From Zonotrichia leucophrys gambelii (lineage: Eukaryota > Chordata > Aves > Passeriformes > Passerellidae), in contig NC_088170.1 of NCBI RefSeq assembly GCF_028769735.1, forward strand, positions 60,979,585 through 61,043,584: DNA of 64,000 bases, read 5' to 3'. This document shows positions 49,082 to 62,182 of this stretch, one piece after another. Numbering within the stretch: the first letter of the stretch is position 1; each line of letters starts with the position of its first letter. The position numbers were made by a program, and so were the translations under genes. The notes under the pieces were generated by a model that ran no database searches, was not told the origin of the DNA, and saw only the letters and a list, made by a program, of their open reading frames with translations.

Positions 49082-50096
49082 GACCCCAGTGGGGTTCCCC
49101 AGAGCTCAGTATTGGGCCCAGTCCTGTTTAACATTATTATCAATGATCTGGACAAGGGCATCAAGTGCTCCTTCCGTGAGTTTGGAGATGACACAAAGCT
49201 GAGTGGCAGTAATGATCTGCTGGAGGGTAGGATGTCTCTGCAGTGGGATCTGGACAGGATTGATGGGCTGAGGTCAATTGTGTGACAAGGCTGAGTGCTG
49301 CACTTTGGCCACAACAGCCCCAGGCAGCACCACAGGCTGGGGCAGAGTGGCTGCAGAGTGGAAAAGGACCTGTGGGTGCTGGGCAGCAGCAGCTGAACAT
49401 GAGCCATGCCCAGGGGGCCAGGAAGGCCAGAGGCACCTGGACTTGTATCAGCATCACTGTGGCCAGCAGGACCAGGGCAGTGATTGTCCTCCTGTACTTG
49501 ACAATGGTGAGGCCACATCTCAAATCCTGTGCTCAGTTTTGGGCCTCTCACTAAGGGAGAACATTAAGGGGGACATTGTTAAGGTAATTCCCTCTCAAGT
49601 CAGGGCTTGGCAAGATTTACATTATTTTTTTTCCAAAAAGGGATGTCTAAGGACATTTCTGAAGTGAATCAGAGAATGGCAACAGAGCTGATGAAGGCTC
49701 TGGAATATCTGAGGGAGTCAAGGTTGTTTAGCCTGGAGAAAAGAAAGTTCAGAGGGGACCTTATCACTCTGCAACTACCTGGAAGGAGGCTGTAGCAAGC
49801 TGGGGGTCAGACTCTTCTCTGAGGTAACAAATGACAGGACAAGAGGAAATGGCCTCAAGTTGTGCCAGAGAAGGTTTAGATTTCGGAGAAATTTCTTCCA
49901 TGAAACAGTTGTCAAGCAGTTGAACAGGCTGCTCAGTGGAGCAGTGGAGTCACCATCCCTGGAGGGGATATTTAAAAGATGTGTAGGTGTTGCACTTAGA
50001 GATTTGGTTAAACGGTGGAGATGGTAGTTCTGTGCTAACAGTTGGGCTCAATGATCCTAGAGGTCTTTTCCAAACTAAATGAATTATGTGATTCTG
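49082..50096 (+). mobile_element. CR1 LINE 3' half, joined to the SINE
   Basis: It starts in the reverse-transcriptase region. The frame near 49085-49260 reads [22 protein letters not shown] and then [10 protein letters not shown], the fossil of the catalytic FADD box, followed by [15 protein letters not shown]. The C-terminal ORF2 region and 3' UTR follow, ending at GTGATTCTG near 50096. A foreign block of about 90 bp (about 49581-49670) interrupts the segment that should read GACATTGAGGTGCTGGAG to AGAAGGGCAACAG. Confidence 0.93.
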
Positions 50097-53000
50097 TTCT
50101 ATAATGCAAAGGGATTTAGATTCTGAATGCACACATTTTTAAATATGCTTTGAACTTTAAACAAATAAGCAGTTTCTTTACGGACATAGCTCATTAAAGA
50201 AGTACAAAATTCCTGCAGGTAATTCTAGGATCAGTGCCCTGTGTAGTTATGTTGACTCAGAAAATGGTGTTTGAAGAAGCCAAAGGGAAGAAGAGGATTT
50301 GCAATCATGTTTGAGGTATTCAAAATTATTTAAAAGTTACTTTATGTACAGGGTTCACAAACTTTTCTCAGGCTCTCCCATATTTTCTTCAGAAGAGTTC
50401 TAAAATAATTCTCTGCTTATGTTTACTAGGTTTAGGTTCACCTTACATGGCAAAATTTACAATTGCAGATGAATTTGCCACTAGTACAGGGAACTATCAA
50501 TCTATTATTCCATTTTATTAGAACAGTAATGAAAATCTGATGCTCAAGTGCTTAAACTTAAATGATGTATTTCTGAATTTGTGAACTACACACTTGGGAA
50601 AGAATCAGCTGGACAGAATGCTGTCCCCATGCACTGCTCTTTGCAGTGTAACATCCTTTATTATGTTCCTCTTTATTTATTATCCCTCTAAAGCATTATT
50701 GCACTCAAGAAGTACTTATGTAACAGGACATAAAAATAATTTGCAGAGTAGTAGATGGAAGTTAAAACACACTGCTGTCTACGTTAGACAGGATTTAGTT
50801 AGAAAGCTAAGAGGAAAGTCATGGAAAATGTAATCTTCTCTATTTTTTACTTGTCTTAATCTTTGCTATTCCTTCTCTGTACATGGCATATTTAATCAGA
50901 TGCAACTGCTTGAAAATTCCTGCATCTTTAGAGATCCCTTTTTGGAAAAAATTAATGTAAATCTAGCCAAGCCCTGATTTGAGAGGGAATTATCTTAAAA
51001 CTGATTTGGAATGACAGTCATATTTTATTTTTTAAACTTAGAAATATTAATATATCTGTCATCATAAACAGCTTTTGATAGTGAATTAGAAATTATGCTG
51101 TTTCCCAAGGATGACAGTTGAATTACCTATATACACTAAACCGAGAAAACATAATTATTATTTAGAATAAATCTTTACTATTATGTCCAAATACAAGACA
51201 TCATAATACTTCAATAATTTATGATTATTTCCAGAGTCTGTTAACAAATGTGTTCATGCAAACGTGATCAAACTGTACTTCGACATATGGTATGATGTTT
51301 ATAATGGGACATGATAATCTGATGAATAAAATAGATGCAGATTGATACTCTATAATATTATGGGAGAGTGGATTTGATTTCCTTACTGTGTGTCTCCTGT
51401 CTTCTCTGAAGTGTTGGATACAAGGTTCAGAACCATTTCTGTAAGGTGCTGGTGGTGTTCATTTTTCCTTCTTGAATGAATAGGTGCTAAAATTAATTTT
51501 GGTGTCTGGGAGCTTTCTTTGATAGCGAGCTAAAAAGCTGAATGTACTTGGTGCAATCCACCCCATCCAGACTCCTCTGAGGCATCTTTGACAAGGCTCA
51601 GAGAAATAACTGAGCTGCCAACAGACAAGAGGTGGGTGGAATCCCTTGGCTCTGGGGTTCCAAGAGCCTTCTGAACTTTTGGGTAACGTCAGAGAGGGGA
51701 GACCTTTCCTGATCTCACACAGGAGGGCCCCACCAGCACCCACAATTGTGGGGTTCAGCCAAGGGTGTCTCAGGAACAGAGGGGCACAAACTCAGGACAG
51801 CAGGAGCGGGGTGGATTCCCATGGTGGGAAAAGGGTTTTCATTCAGGGAACAGCTACAGCACTGTGAGAGATGCCAGAAACAGCATGGGAAAAGCAGTGA
51901 TGAGGCAGGACTCGGGTTTAGCTAGAAGGAGTAAAATGCTTTGAAAATTAAACTTACTGAATATTATTCCTTTATTCTTGTGCTATATTCCTGCATAAAT
52001 AGATATATATAGGTGAAGTACAGCTATATTTTGTGTCCTTGTTTGTATGGGTACTCCAAATATTAAAATTAATTTATGTAACAGTTACCTTCAGACAAAT
52101 CGACTTTAGTAGCTGCAGGAAGCATTGACATAATTTTTTGAAATATAAATTCTGCTTTTCTTAATACCCATAAAACTTTGCTGTTGTGTGGGCAAGGCTC
52201 CAAATGCTGTATTTCTGTAAAAAAGCTACCAAAATCAGCTACTGTTCATTTAAAGTGTCATTTGGAAACCATGGGAATAGGAAAACTTAATTGGGGAAAA
52301 AAACATTTCTATCTATATACTTTGTAAAATATGTAACAACTTCAGAGCCTGCAGATAGTGGCTGTGATGGAACTTTTCATGTGGATTAAACAAGTAGACT
52401 CCAAAGTCCCCAGTTAGGATAGTAAATTGTCACCTTGATTTCTAAAACCTCCTCCAGAAGGGAACAACTGATTGATCAGTGCTGGATCTGGGTAGCATCT
52501 TTCGAAGATACACTGCACTGGTTTCAGATGTAGGACTCCAGAAGGACTTGGGTCTTGCAGAGTTATAGTGTACTCAAATCAAAATTTAATTTTGAGTAGT
52601 CAGGGGAAACTTGGAGCTGTAAACCTGGCTAAGTGTAAATTATACATTGATAATTAATGTTCATCTGTGTATAGATTGTTCCCAAGAAAGAGATTCATCG
52701 GTGTCTTCAATATGAGTGTAGAAATTCCTAGAACATTCTTGTGTCCAATGTTAAATTGCAGGAAAGGACATTTGTGTGCACAAACCATGTTTTATAGCTA
52801 TTTTTTTCCACCATCTAATGGTTAATCTCCATTCAGTCAGTAAAAATCCTGTGATCAACTCCCTTTGGCAGCCTGATGATATGGCACCTGCGTTTCTCAT
52901 ATTGCAGCTTTTTTATTTGTCAAAAAGTGCATAACTATATGAATTCCAGGGAGAGGAGGGATGACATTTTACCCCACGGTCAGAACCCAAGGAGCTCACA

Positions 53001-55119
53001 CGGAGCATTGTACTGCCTGATTAAATAGTCCTCGGAGCAAGGGCTGAAATTTATGTAACTTTCCAGTAGGAGTTGATCACCCTTATGTTTGTAATGCCTG
53101 TGTAATATCCCACATAATCTCTGTCTTTGTGTCATCAAGTGGCTATTTCTGTATGTCACGCACAGTGGAACAGTTTAAAGGACTGAGAAGTTCCAGTAAC
53201 TTGTGTTTAAATGCGTTTGCATGGAGAACATGTGGCAGGTTGAAAGCTCTGGATAGAAAATACACCTTTTTTCTTGCTCATCACACAAGCATTGTGCTGT
53301 CTTCTAGATAAGAGGAAGGTGTCTTCATCAGCTCTTCATTCTGGGGACTGAAAGGTGGGGTAAGTTTTGCTGTTAGAGCTTTGGTAGGGAAAAGGTGTTG
53401 GAAACCTAGTTCATGATATTCATCAGGGGCTAGGCATGGAGCTGGGAAGGGGCCACAGGGAGGAATGACCACATCCCACCCAAAATTGTTCACAGTCACA
53501 GTAGCAGCTGAGATCTAACTGAGTTCATCAGTATCTACAAAACTTTCCCAGGTAGTTTTGTGTGTCACACACGGACAGATCAGGCCACTGCTGCAAGACT
53601 TAGGAGAGGTCTAAAGGTGTAGGATTGAAAAAAGAAATATTCACCAAACAAAAACTGGATGAGTGGGTGTATGTTAGAAAGGAGGAGAAATTATGTTCTT
53701 CCAGTTATTTATTTCTTTTTTGAACAGCCAGTCTAATTTTCACTTATGATAGGATGACATGCATGAAATTATTTTAATGAGCAGTTACTTAAAGGAAGCA
53801 TAATCAGGGAGATTAGGGATTTCTGTACTTTTTCAGCTTTTATGTCTGTATCTGAATGTGCAAAATTTTTCAAGAATTAATCATTTACTTTCAAAAAAGT
53901 TTTGGGCTTTTCAAATAATATTTTTTAAGCATTGATGTAGCCCCATATTTTTCCATTGGTGGTTCAGAAATAGGATTTTCCCCCTATTTTTACTGTCAAA
54001 GTAGAGATGAGGTATTTATGCCATAGTTACCAAGTTACTGCTCTGTGAAACAGTGTTGCAAATGTGTGTAAAATGTTCTTGTTTCATTACTTCCAAGAGC
54101 TCTCCGTGTGGAAAACTTCTGCATAATATTTCAAGAGCTTTAGCTCTGTATCTCTGTTTACCTCAATAGAGAAATATTTAAATAAAAGGTTTTAAAATTA
54201 CTGATGTCTCCATGTATAACAATGGTTTAGGGCATTGGTATAGTGACTGAACTGACAAGAAAATACTGGACAATTTTTGAAGAATCAGAACACAAACCTA
54301 GAACACCTTAATTGGAATAAAAATACTTTTGATAGCAGGTTTTATTCTTAAAATAGTAAAATTTGTATTTGGGATATGTAATAATTTTTTTCCATATTTT
54401 TGTTATTGCCATCAATAGTTTCAGCCTAGCCAAATCAGCCATTCCTAATAAAGAACAAAGGCACATAAGTGACTTCCTACCAAGAACACAAACATCTGCT
54501 AAGCAGTTGCACGTACCATAGGCTGACTTGCTGTAAATAGGGAATAAGGGTCTGAAACCTCCCATTATGATCAAAGATAATTAAAAGGCCTAGTGAAATT
54601 CCAGTGGGGAGGAGGATATACTGGAAATTAAGAATAAATTAGTGCAAAATAGTTCCCAAAACTATTTATTTCTTTTCAGTCCTCCCCAGAATATGTCAGG
54701 TTTTTTGTTTTACTTATATTTTACTCTTTTTCCTTTTATCCATTTTCCTCTTTTCATTGTATCACAACCCCCCACCAAAAAAAGCCTTTAAAAAGTACTG
54801 CTAGAAGCAGAGAAGTCAAAGTTCACCCTTAGAAATAAAGGCATGTGGAGGAGTATCCATTTAACGCTGCTGCAAAGGGTTTCAGAAAGTCTCGCCCATG
54901 TCTGTGCTTGTTTATGCTGTGCGAATGGGAAGGCATTTCTCGGAGGAATGCAGCGAGCAGCGTTTCTGAAAGCAATCGGGAAATTCTTGCTGATGTGGGA
55001 GTTGCCAGCGCTCTCCCAAACTAATGAAAAGCCCAAGACTGGGATTACGCTCGAAAGAAAAGTGTTTGCTAATTGGTTTTCGCTATGTGTAGAGTAAGAG
55101 TAGTCAGAGATCGAGCAGT
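50097..55119. other. Upstream intergenic DNA, nothing recognised
   Basis: AT-rich sequence. The part 51540-51870 is more GC-rich, but its open frames show no domain. No interspersed repeat was recognised. Confidence 0.5.
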
Positions 55120-55595
55120 GGCTCCCTCCCGAAAGGCCAAACACTGCTCGGGCTGCCGGGGATTTATCATCATCTCCACCCGGTCCGGGGCCTTCAGCCT
55201 CCCTCCGGCTCTTCTGCACTCACAATTCCTGCTCATTCTCCTCGCTCACTCTTCAATGCTCCTTTTAGTCGCTGTTTGGGCAGTTTGCTGGAGCTTCGCA
55301 CGCCCTGTCAGGGTTATTTCGGTATTTAAAGCCCAGCTCTGGGAGCGTGGCTGAGCTCAGCAGTGCCGCAGCTGGTACCCGAGCGCTGCGGGCACCGAGC
55401 GCGGCATTCCCGCACCTGGGAGCGACCCGTGCCCGGCCAGGGGCTGTCCCTGCCCGTATTCCACGGACATTTCTGCCTGGCAGTGTTTCTGGCCGTTCGG
55501 GTAGCACGGGGTGATGCCGAGCATTGCGGTGCCATCTGCTGGCACCGCGTCCCGGCTCCAGCTGCGAGAGCGGAGCCGCCCCCGCCTCGGGAGAT
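55120..55595. promoter_or_regulatory. Second, smaller GC-rich CpG-containing island
   Basis: About 475 bp with many CpGs, densest at 55340-55595, directly followed by a TGGA microsatellite. It may be an alternative promoter, a lncRNA promoter or an insulator element about 17.5 kb upstream of MAGI2 exon 1. No coding exon is supported. Confidence 0.5.
55531..55542 (-). promoter_or_regulatory. Candidate CTCF binding site
   Basis: On the minus strand CCAGCAGATGGC matches every position of the CTCF core CCASYAGRKGGC. It lies in the small GC-rich island. Occupancy is not known. Confidence 0.5.
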
Positions 55596-55666
55596 TGGAT
55601 GGATGGATGGATGGATGGATGGATGGATGGATGGATGGATGGATGGATGGATGGATGGATGGATGG
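55596..55666. repeat. TGGA tetranucleotide microsatellite
   Basis: About 18 uninterrupted TGGA units, likely polymorphic in length. Open frames through it on both strands (MDGW and IHPS repeats) are artefacts of the repeat. Confidence 0.97.
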
Positions 55667-57669
55667 TGGGGTAAGCGCTGCTGAGTGTGAGCACTGTAAC
55701 CTGCTCTACCCCGGTAAGGACGGAGCTGTCACCATGATCAGTAATGCGCAGTTGCCTTCCAGTTCTCCTCCTTCCCAAGAGCAAGGCTGCCCAGAGGCAC
55801 TGGGGACTGCATTTTCCCTGGCTTTGTGTTATGAGCATTACTTACATTAGCTTTACAAGCACCACAAGTCTGCACTTTTACCAGAGATTTCTGCTTGACA
55901 TGACACGTTTACAAACAGTTTGGTTACTCCTGCTTCTTTCAGAGCTCTGATCTGAAGGGATTTTATCCATATTTCCATTTCTATGGAAACAGCTAACTGT
56001 CTTCTAATATAGCTGTTTTGTAACTGCTGGGTCTGATTCTGTTCTCATGTGGGCTGTTTTTAATCCAGTTTAGTGCTGTCGATCCCACCTGAGTGGTTTG
56101 AAGCTGACATTTATAACTGAGAGCATTTAGATCTGCTGCTCTCCCAGCACACTGCAGAGAAAGGGACTTTCATGCAAAATGTGAGCAGGTTTGCAGCAGA
56201 TACTGTAAAATACCCCTTACCATCCATCATTTCAATAGCCCTAGTTCTAACTCCAGAGCGAGAACAGCCACAAATTTCTGTTATATGGCTCACACCAGCC
56301 TGCCAACTGTGAAGAATCATCCTTTTTGTATTCATTAGGAATATGGAGTTAGATTTGATATTCCTCCAAAAACTTCTGAATACATGATCAGCATTGCATT
56401 TGGCTTCAGTGAGGATTTTTTTCGCATTTATGTTAACGCTCGTAATGCTGTGTATTTCAAAAATGTAAGGTCTTCATAATTGTTCACCCTCTTATGCATT
56501 GGCCTGGTGGGGAAGCAGGAGTGGTCATTCTCCCACCCCTGGCTGTGGGATGATCTGTTCTTTGATTTAATTCAATCTGCCCTTCTTCAGAAAAAAAATG
56601 CATTTGGTTCTCTTGGGAGTTGCAATGTTAATTACATTTTGAAATGAGGCTGATATCAAATGGGTTTGATCCTCGTATCAGATGGCTGTGTCTCTGGAAA
56701 AATCATAAAAGGTGCATGGATGTCTGGTCACACTGCAATAACAATTTTCATGTTTCTAACGAGTGAAACCACAAAAAAGAAAAGCTAAGAAAAACATGAA
56801 CGCTTCCCTAACATTGTGTATTATTTGATCATTTGGAAACTGGGTACAAAGGTATTCCTCGCAGCTGTGTAAGAGCCAGAGCAGGAGTGACCATCACCTC
56901 CACAGGCTTCCTGCAGCTCAGGCTCAAAGTGTCCTGCTCTCCTCAGTTCAGAGAACTGCCGCTCACTTCTTCTGGGCTGGCAACAGCAGCCAGCAGGGCT
57001 GCACACATTTACCTCTTGGGAACACTCCTCTTCCACTTGCTGTGGCTGTGAAAAGAGTTAAAATGTGCACACAAGGCAGGCTTTGTATTTTGCTGTGTCT
57101 GACACCATGGGGCAAACTAGTTTTGAGTCATATTTACACAGTTCCCTGATGGGTAAAGTAGACACTCTGGTTTTTCTTTGACTTTTGCTCTCCTGAACTG
57201 AATCAACCCACAATATACAGTTTTTCTCCCTGGTGCTTTAATGTTAGGGCAGCAAATATTGTTTTTAATTTTCCAGTCACAATAGCTTAAAACTAGAGCA
57301 ATATTGTAGAAAAATCTGTTCTTGACCTATAACTTAAACTATTTTTTTGGAAGAGATAAAATCTACATAACACTAAAAAGAGACAATTTATATGCTAAAT
57401 AAACTAAAGGGAAAAATTAGATCAACATATTTAAACATCTACTGAAGCATATGAAATATGAATATAATTTCACTTTTTTGGCTAAATTATGCCACAGAGG
57501 TACTGAAAAATCCATTGCTAGACGGCAGAACTGGGGCAGTGGTAATATACCCAAAGAAGAAATCATGGTAGGTGCCAATCAATGCCTTAAACAGCCTGGA
57601 GAAGGATGTGGAGTAGGGATGGGAGGTGGGGGAGATTTGGGTTTTTTGTTGCTTTGGAGGTTGTTTTGC
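55667..57669. other. Upstream intergenic DNA, nothing recognised
   Basis: No gene or interspersed repeat recognised. Base composition returns to AT-rich after about 55800. Confidence 0.5.
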
Positions 57670-57697
57670 TTATTTATTTATTTATTTATTTGTTTGT

Positions 57698-57728
<31 letters not shown>

Positions 57729-57730
57729 TT
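57670..57730. repeat. TTTA tetranucleotide microsatellite
   Basis: About 15 TTTA units with two TTTG interruptions near 57691-57698. Confidence 0.95.
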
Positions 57731-57880
57731 GTAATGTTCCTTGAACACTGTCATATTCACTTCATCTTTGTGGATACATTTGTGGAGACCTGACAAGGTT
57801 GATACTTTTACTGGACAACTTCATAATGCTCAGCATGAACCCACTTATTAAATAAAGAAATAAATGTCGCTGGTGTTATG

Positions 57881-58297
57881 CTCTGTGTGTGACAGTGTTC
57901 ACAGGGGTCCGAGGGTGAGGGAAGAGGCAAGGATCTGACTCCATGTTTCAGAAGGTTTGATGTACTATTTTATGATATATATTATATTAAAACTATACTA
58001 AAATAATAGAAGAAAGGATTTCATCAGAAGGCTAGCTGAGAATAGAAAAAGAAAGAATGTTTGAGTCTCAGAGAAACTCAGAGAAACAAATGTTTGAGTC
58101 TCAGAGAGTCTGAGCCAGCTGGCTGTGATTGGCCATTAATTACAAACAAACCACATGAGACCAATCACAGATGCACCTGTTGCATTCCACAGCAGCAGAT
58201 AACCATTGTTTTCATTTTGTTCCTGAGGCCTCTCAGCTTCTCAGGAGGAAAAATCCTAAGGAAAGGATTTTTCAGAAAATATCATAGCTACACTCTG
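57881..58297 (+). mobile_element. Solo LTR with 5-bp target-site duplication
   Basis: The LTR is 57886-58292 (407 bp), starting TGTGTGACAG and ending CTACA. It is flanked by CTCTG at 57881-57885 and 58293-58297. The sequence resembles an abundant LTR family of passerine genomes: CAGTGTTCACAGGGGTC, TATATTATATTAAAACTATA, TGATTGGCCATTAATTA, CACCTGTTGCATTCCACAGC, TCCTAAGGAAAGGATTTTT. A 5-bp duplication fits an ERVL-type integrase. A unit of about 33 bp (ATGTTTGAGTCTCAGAGA...) is duplicated at about 58048-58099. No internal retroviral sequence follows. Confidence 0.88.
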
Positions 58298-60923
58298 TGT
58301 TACTCACATGGAGGTGTTGAGTCTGAAGGAGCTCATCTTCCTGCTCAGGGGATCCTCTGTGAACAGGCAAAATATGCTGAGGCGCCCTCAGGCCATGTGG
58401 TTCTCTGAGTGAATGACATGGGAGGTTGCTGCCCTGGGGCAGGCAGCAGGGGCACAGTTTGTGCAGTGTGGTGTAAACACCCCTCTGAGGCTGCAGGAGG
58501 AGGGAGGGAGCTGTGGGCATGCATCCTGGTAGAAAAGGGCATTTGGAGGCCCTGTTTGGGTGCAGGGCCCTGGGCAGGAGCCTCAGTGCCAGCTGCTGCC
58601 CGGGGAGGATGAGTGTCCTACCCCTGCTCCCAGCCTCATTCACTCAGCACCTGCCCCACGCTGGCTGGGCAGGCAGCTCGTGGTGCCAGCAGCAGGCATG
58701 ACACGTGGTGATGTCCTGCCAGGGACAGTATGGAAATTACCCAGTGTGGATCGTGTAATTCCATAAATTAATCCCACCACTGTTTTAACCTCATGGGGCT
58801 CATGCCCTAGTACCACTGCAGTCTTGGATTCTGAGAGTGGAAAACCTTTTCCTTGTGTGAGTGTGTGGGGAAATCCAGGCAGTCATGCGAAGCTGGGCCA
58901 AACACACATCAGGCTTGAGTCCAGGACAATAAATATATCCCAAGTGCACTTGTGCTGGTGCTACCATGATAAAATATAAAAGCAGCACAGGACAGTTTCC
59001 AATAAAAAGTTATCACCATAATTTTGAAAAATTGTGTTTAGACATTTAGAATTTCATTTCTAAGGTCTGTAAGTCTTTTTGCCTTGAGCCTATCATTTTC
59101 CATTTTATCTCAGTCTCTTAATTGTAATTCAGGTTTAGTGCTAAGATGCTAGTATGTGGTGAAAACAGTAAAATCTCTCCTAGTACTGAACATTTATTGG
59201 TTTTAAGCTGTGTAAGACTGACTGTTATTATTTAAAAGCCTATATTTTGTTTTTACTCTGCAGTAATGATATCCTTATGAACCTCTGGCCTTAGTGACAA
59301 CAATATATTTGCCTGAGATTATATTGAAGCAGATTCAGGCACCCATGTTGTCGCTTCCAGTGTTAATAATTTCAGGATCCAAAATGTAATTTAGTGCAGC
59401 AATTCCCATGCTGTGATGTCTAGTGCTGTGATGTGGGAATCACTTACACTTGCACAGCCAAGAAAATGCTTGATGGTACAAAAAGTTGTGACTGTGGATG
59501 TGATCCTTGTCATCAGATGGTCGATGGCCAAATCACAGGCAACCTCTATAATAAACACAAAAACTTCATGTGATTCTTTGGGACGGATCCTGGGATCTCA
59601 TAAATTGCCAACATCCTCAGGATGTGACCTTTTGTCATCTGTATAAATGGTGTGTAAATATATAGAAGATGTATCTAAGTTTATCTAAATCTGACTGCAT
59701 CTTAAATGGCTTATAATTGCCTAGAATTTATGCATCACACAGCTTCAGAAATCAAACAACCATCAGTCAGGAGATGGAGTTAAGCTTGAAAACACAATTG
59801 CATGTGCTCTTCCTAAAGATATTTTCAGTGTAGCAGTATAAATAATTGCTTGCTATCAGTTAATATCTAATTTAATGCAAAATGGAATTTCTTATGCATG
59901 CTGGCATAAAACAATGCTCAGTGTGCCTCACAGGTTTGTAGGAGTGAAGGCATGATTTCAGTTTATTTAGGTAGTGAAAGGTGATATATCTCATTTATAA
60001 TGGTAAAACACCAAAGCTCAGGGGAGGCTGCACCCTCTAAGCACCAGGGCTTGGATCTGCAGCCTGGAGTTGATTTGATGAATGACATTTCAAGGAGATC
60101 TAGAACTCATCTTAAAATAGCTGTCTTTGAGAGAGATCTCTGCAAGTGACTTCCTCATTTTCTTCCAAATATGTCCAGACTTTGGTGAATTCCCGGACTT
60201 GAGTCTTCATTGTGTCACTGTGGATCCATGTCAGGAATGTGTTTCTTATGTCTGCTTTCTTCCTTTCATACATTGCCAATTTCTTTTTTTTTTTTTTCGT
60301 CATTTGAACAAGAAAGGCAGACCATTATGCAAAATTTACTTGGAAAAATAAAATGCCTTGAACTAGTACAGCTGCTTTGCTATAAATAAAGTTAAATATA
60401 CTGGTGTTTTAACCTTGCTGTTTCACTACATTAGATTTAGAACAGCCTCACTAGAAACATGTCCATTGCATACTATCCTTGAAGAACTCCTGTTTCATGT
60501 GTATTTCAGTTCTTGTGAGCAGAACAACACAGGAACAGTTTTTATAAACTCTTATTTATAAATCATGACTGTGGGTACACAGCAGGCAGGCACTCCAGTG
60601 TCTATAAGCAGTGCAAACACTGAGAAAAGCAGAGATGGACTTGTAGCAGCGTTACATCTGAATATCTCCGAGATCTGAGTGACTCTGACCTCCTAAAATC
60701 TCAAATCTTGAAGGGTGTGCCATATGAAACAATAACTACTTTTCTGGTTTTATACACTTTTAAATAATAAATATTTTCATACAGTATAACAAAGAATTCT
60801 ATAATATAATTCAAATAATCTAGATTTATAGATAAATAAATATTGCAATAGGGAATATTTTTTATCAGTCTCACTTTAATGCCCAATAAAACAATGGAAA
60901 ATTTTATTCTGGTTGGTAGTTAA
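58298..60923. other. Upstream intergenic DNA, nothing recognised
   Basis: 58310-58720 is relatively GC-rich, with overlapping short frames but no recognisable exon. The rest is AT-rich, with a T run at about 60282-60297. Confidence 0.5.
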
Positions 60924-62182
60924 GAGCACCTGGAGAACAACGCAGTCACTGGTGACAGCCAGCATGGCTTCATGAGGGGAAATCCTTCTTGTTGAAACTG
61001 ATTTTCTTCTATGACAAGGTAACCCCTCTAGCTCATCTAGGAAAGCCAGCAGATCATCTTTTGGGACTTCAGCAGAGCTTTTGATACTTTTATGTCACAA
61101 GAGATAAAACATCCAGCTCACAGCTGGACAACCGAGTTACACAGTGGGAGAGCAATGGGCTCCTGGGCCAGGCACAAAAGTGACAGGGAATGGGGACATC
61201 AGGCTGGGGACTGTCACTGCTGGGGTCCCACTGGGCTCCATCCTCAGCCTGCTTCTCTTCAGCATCATCTTCAATGGCTTGGGTGCAGGACTGGAAGGAA
61301 TGCTGAGGAAGTTCCCCAACAAAACTAAATTTGGATGAGCTGTGAATTCCCTCCTGGGCAGAGAGGCCCTGCAGAGAGTCCTCAACAAATCAGAGGGATG
61401 GGCAATCACCAACCATACGGAGTTCAACCAGGGGAAGTGCTGGGTTCTGCCTCTGGGGTGGGGAAACCCTGGATGTACAGACAGGCTGGGCAATGAGAGG
61501 CTGGAGAGCAGTGATGGGAAAACGGACCTGTGGGTGCTGGTCAGTGGCAAATTGAACACGAGCCAGCAGTGCCCTGGCAGCCGGGAGGGACAGCCCTGTC
61601 CTGGGGGATTCAGGCACAGCACGAGCAGCCAGGCAAGGGAGGGGATTGTCCCACTCTGCTCTGCACTGGGGCAGCCTCACCTCCGGTACTGGGGCAGTTT
61701 TGGGAACCACAACATAAAAAAGACATTCAGAGTGTCCAAAGGAGGGCCATGAGGATGGTGAAGGGTCTGGAGGGGAATCCTTATGAGGAGTGGCTGAGGT
61801 CACTTGGCCCATTCAGCCTGGAGAACAGGAGACAGAGGAGAGACCTCGCTGCAGTTACAAGTTCCCGGTGAGGGGAAGAGGAGGGGCAGTCCCTGATCTC
61901 TTTGCTCTTGTCACGAGTGAGAGGAATCGAGGAAACAGCATCAAGCTGAGTCAGGGGAAGTTGGTTTCCTGATAAGGAAAAAGTTTTAACCTAGAGGGTG
62001 CCTGGGCTCTGAACAGGCTCCCCAGGGCAATGGTCACACCACCAGCCTGACACAGTTCAAGAAGTGTTTGGACAATGCTCTCAAGTACAGGATGGGATGG
62101 GTGGGATGACCTGTGCAGAGCCAGAAGCTGGACTTGATGATTGTGATGGGTCCCTTCCTACTCAGCATATTCTGTGATTCTA
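60924..62182 (+). mobile_element. CR1 LINE, 1.26 kb, with reverse-transcriptase remnant
   Basis: The longest CR1 copy in the window. Near 60950-61090 the translation keeps the QHGF-like block (TGDSQHGFM), a YDKVT-like block and DFSRAFD (61065-61085), the first catalytic region of the reverse transcriptase. The GVPLGSIL block follows near 61220. The ORF2 end and 3' UTR run to ACTTGATGATTGTGATGGGTCCCTTCC and the tail ATATTCTGTGATTCTA. Multiple stops and indels make it non-functional. The 5' end is truncated, as usual for CR1. Confidence 0.95.

Noticed and set aside
49039..49667. Open frames of 120-170 codons on both strands
   Set aside because: They lie in the SINE-CR1 composite. Only the plus-strand piece near 49085-49260 is a genuine reverse-transcriptase fossil.
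55326..55850. Open frames of 100-170 codons over the TGGA microsatellite
   Set aside because: They consist largely of the translated tetranucleotide repeat.
58061..58408. 115-codon plus-strand frame
   Set aside because: It starts inside the solo LTR and runs into flanking DNA, with no homology recognised.
61137..61871. Open frames of 110-160 codons on both strands in the right part
   Set aside because: They lie inside the CR1 at 60924-62182 and are fragments or antisense shadows of ORF2 and the 3' UTR.
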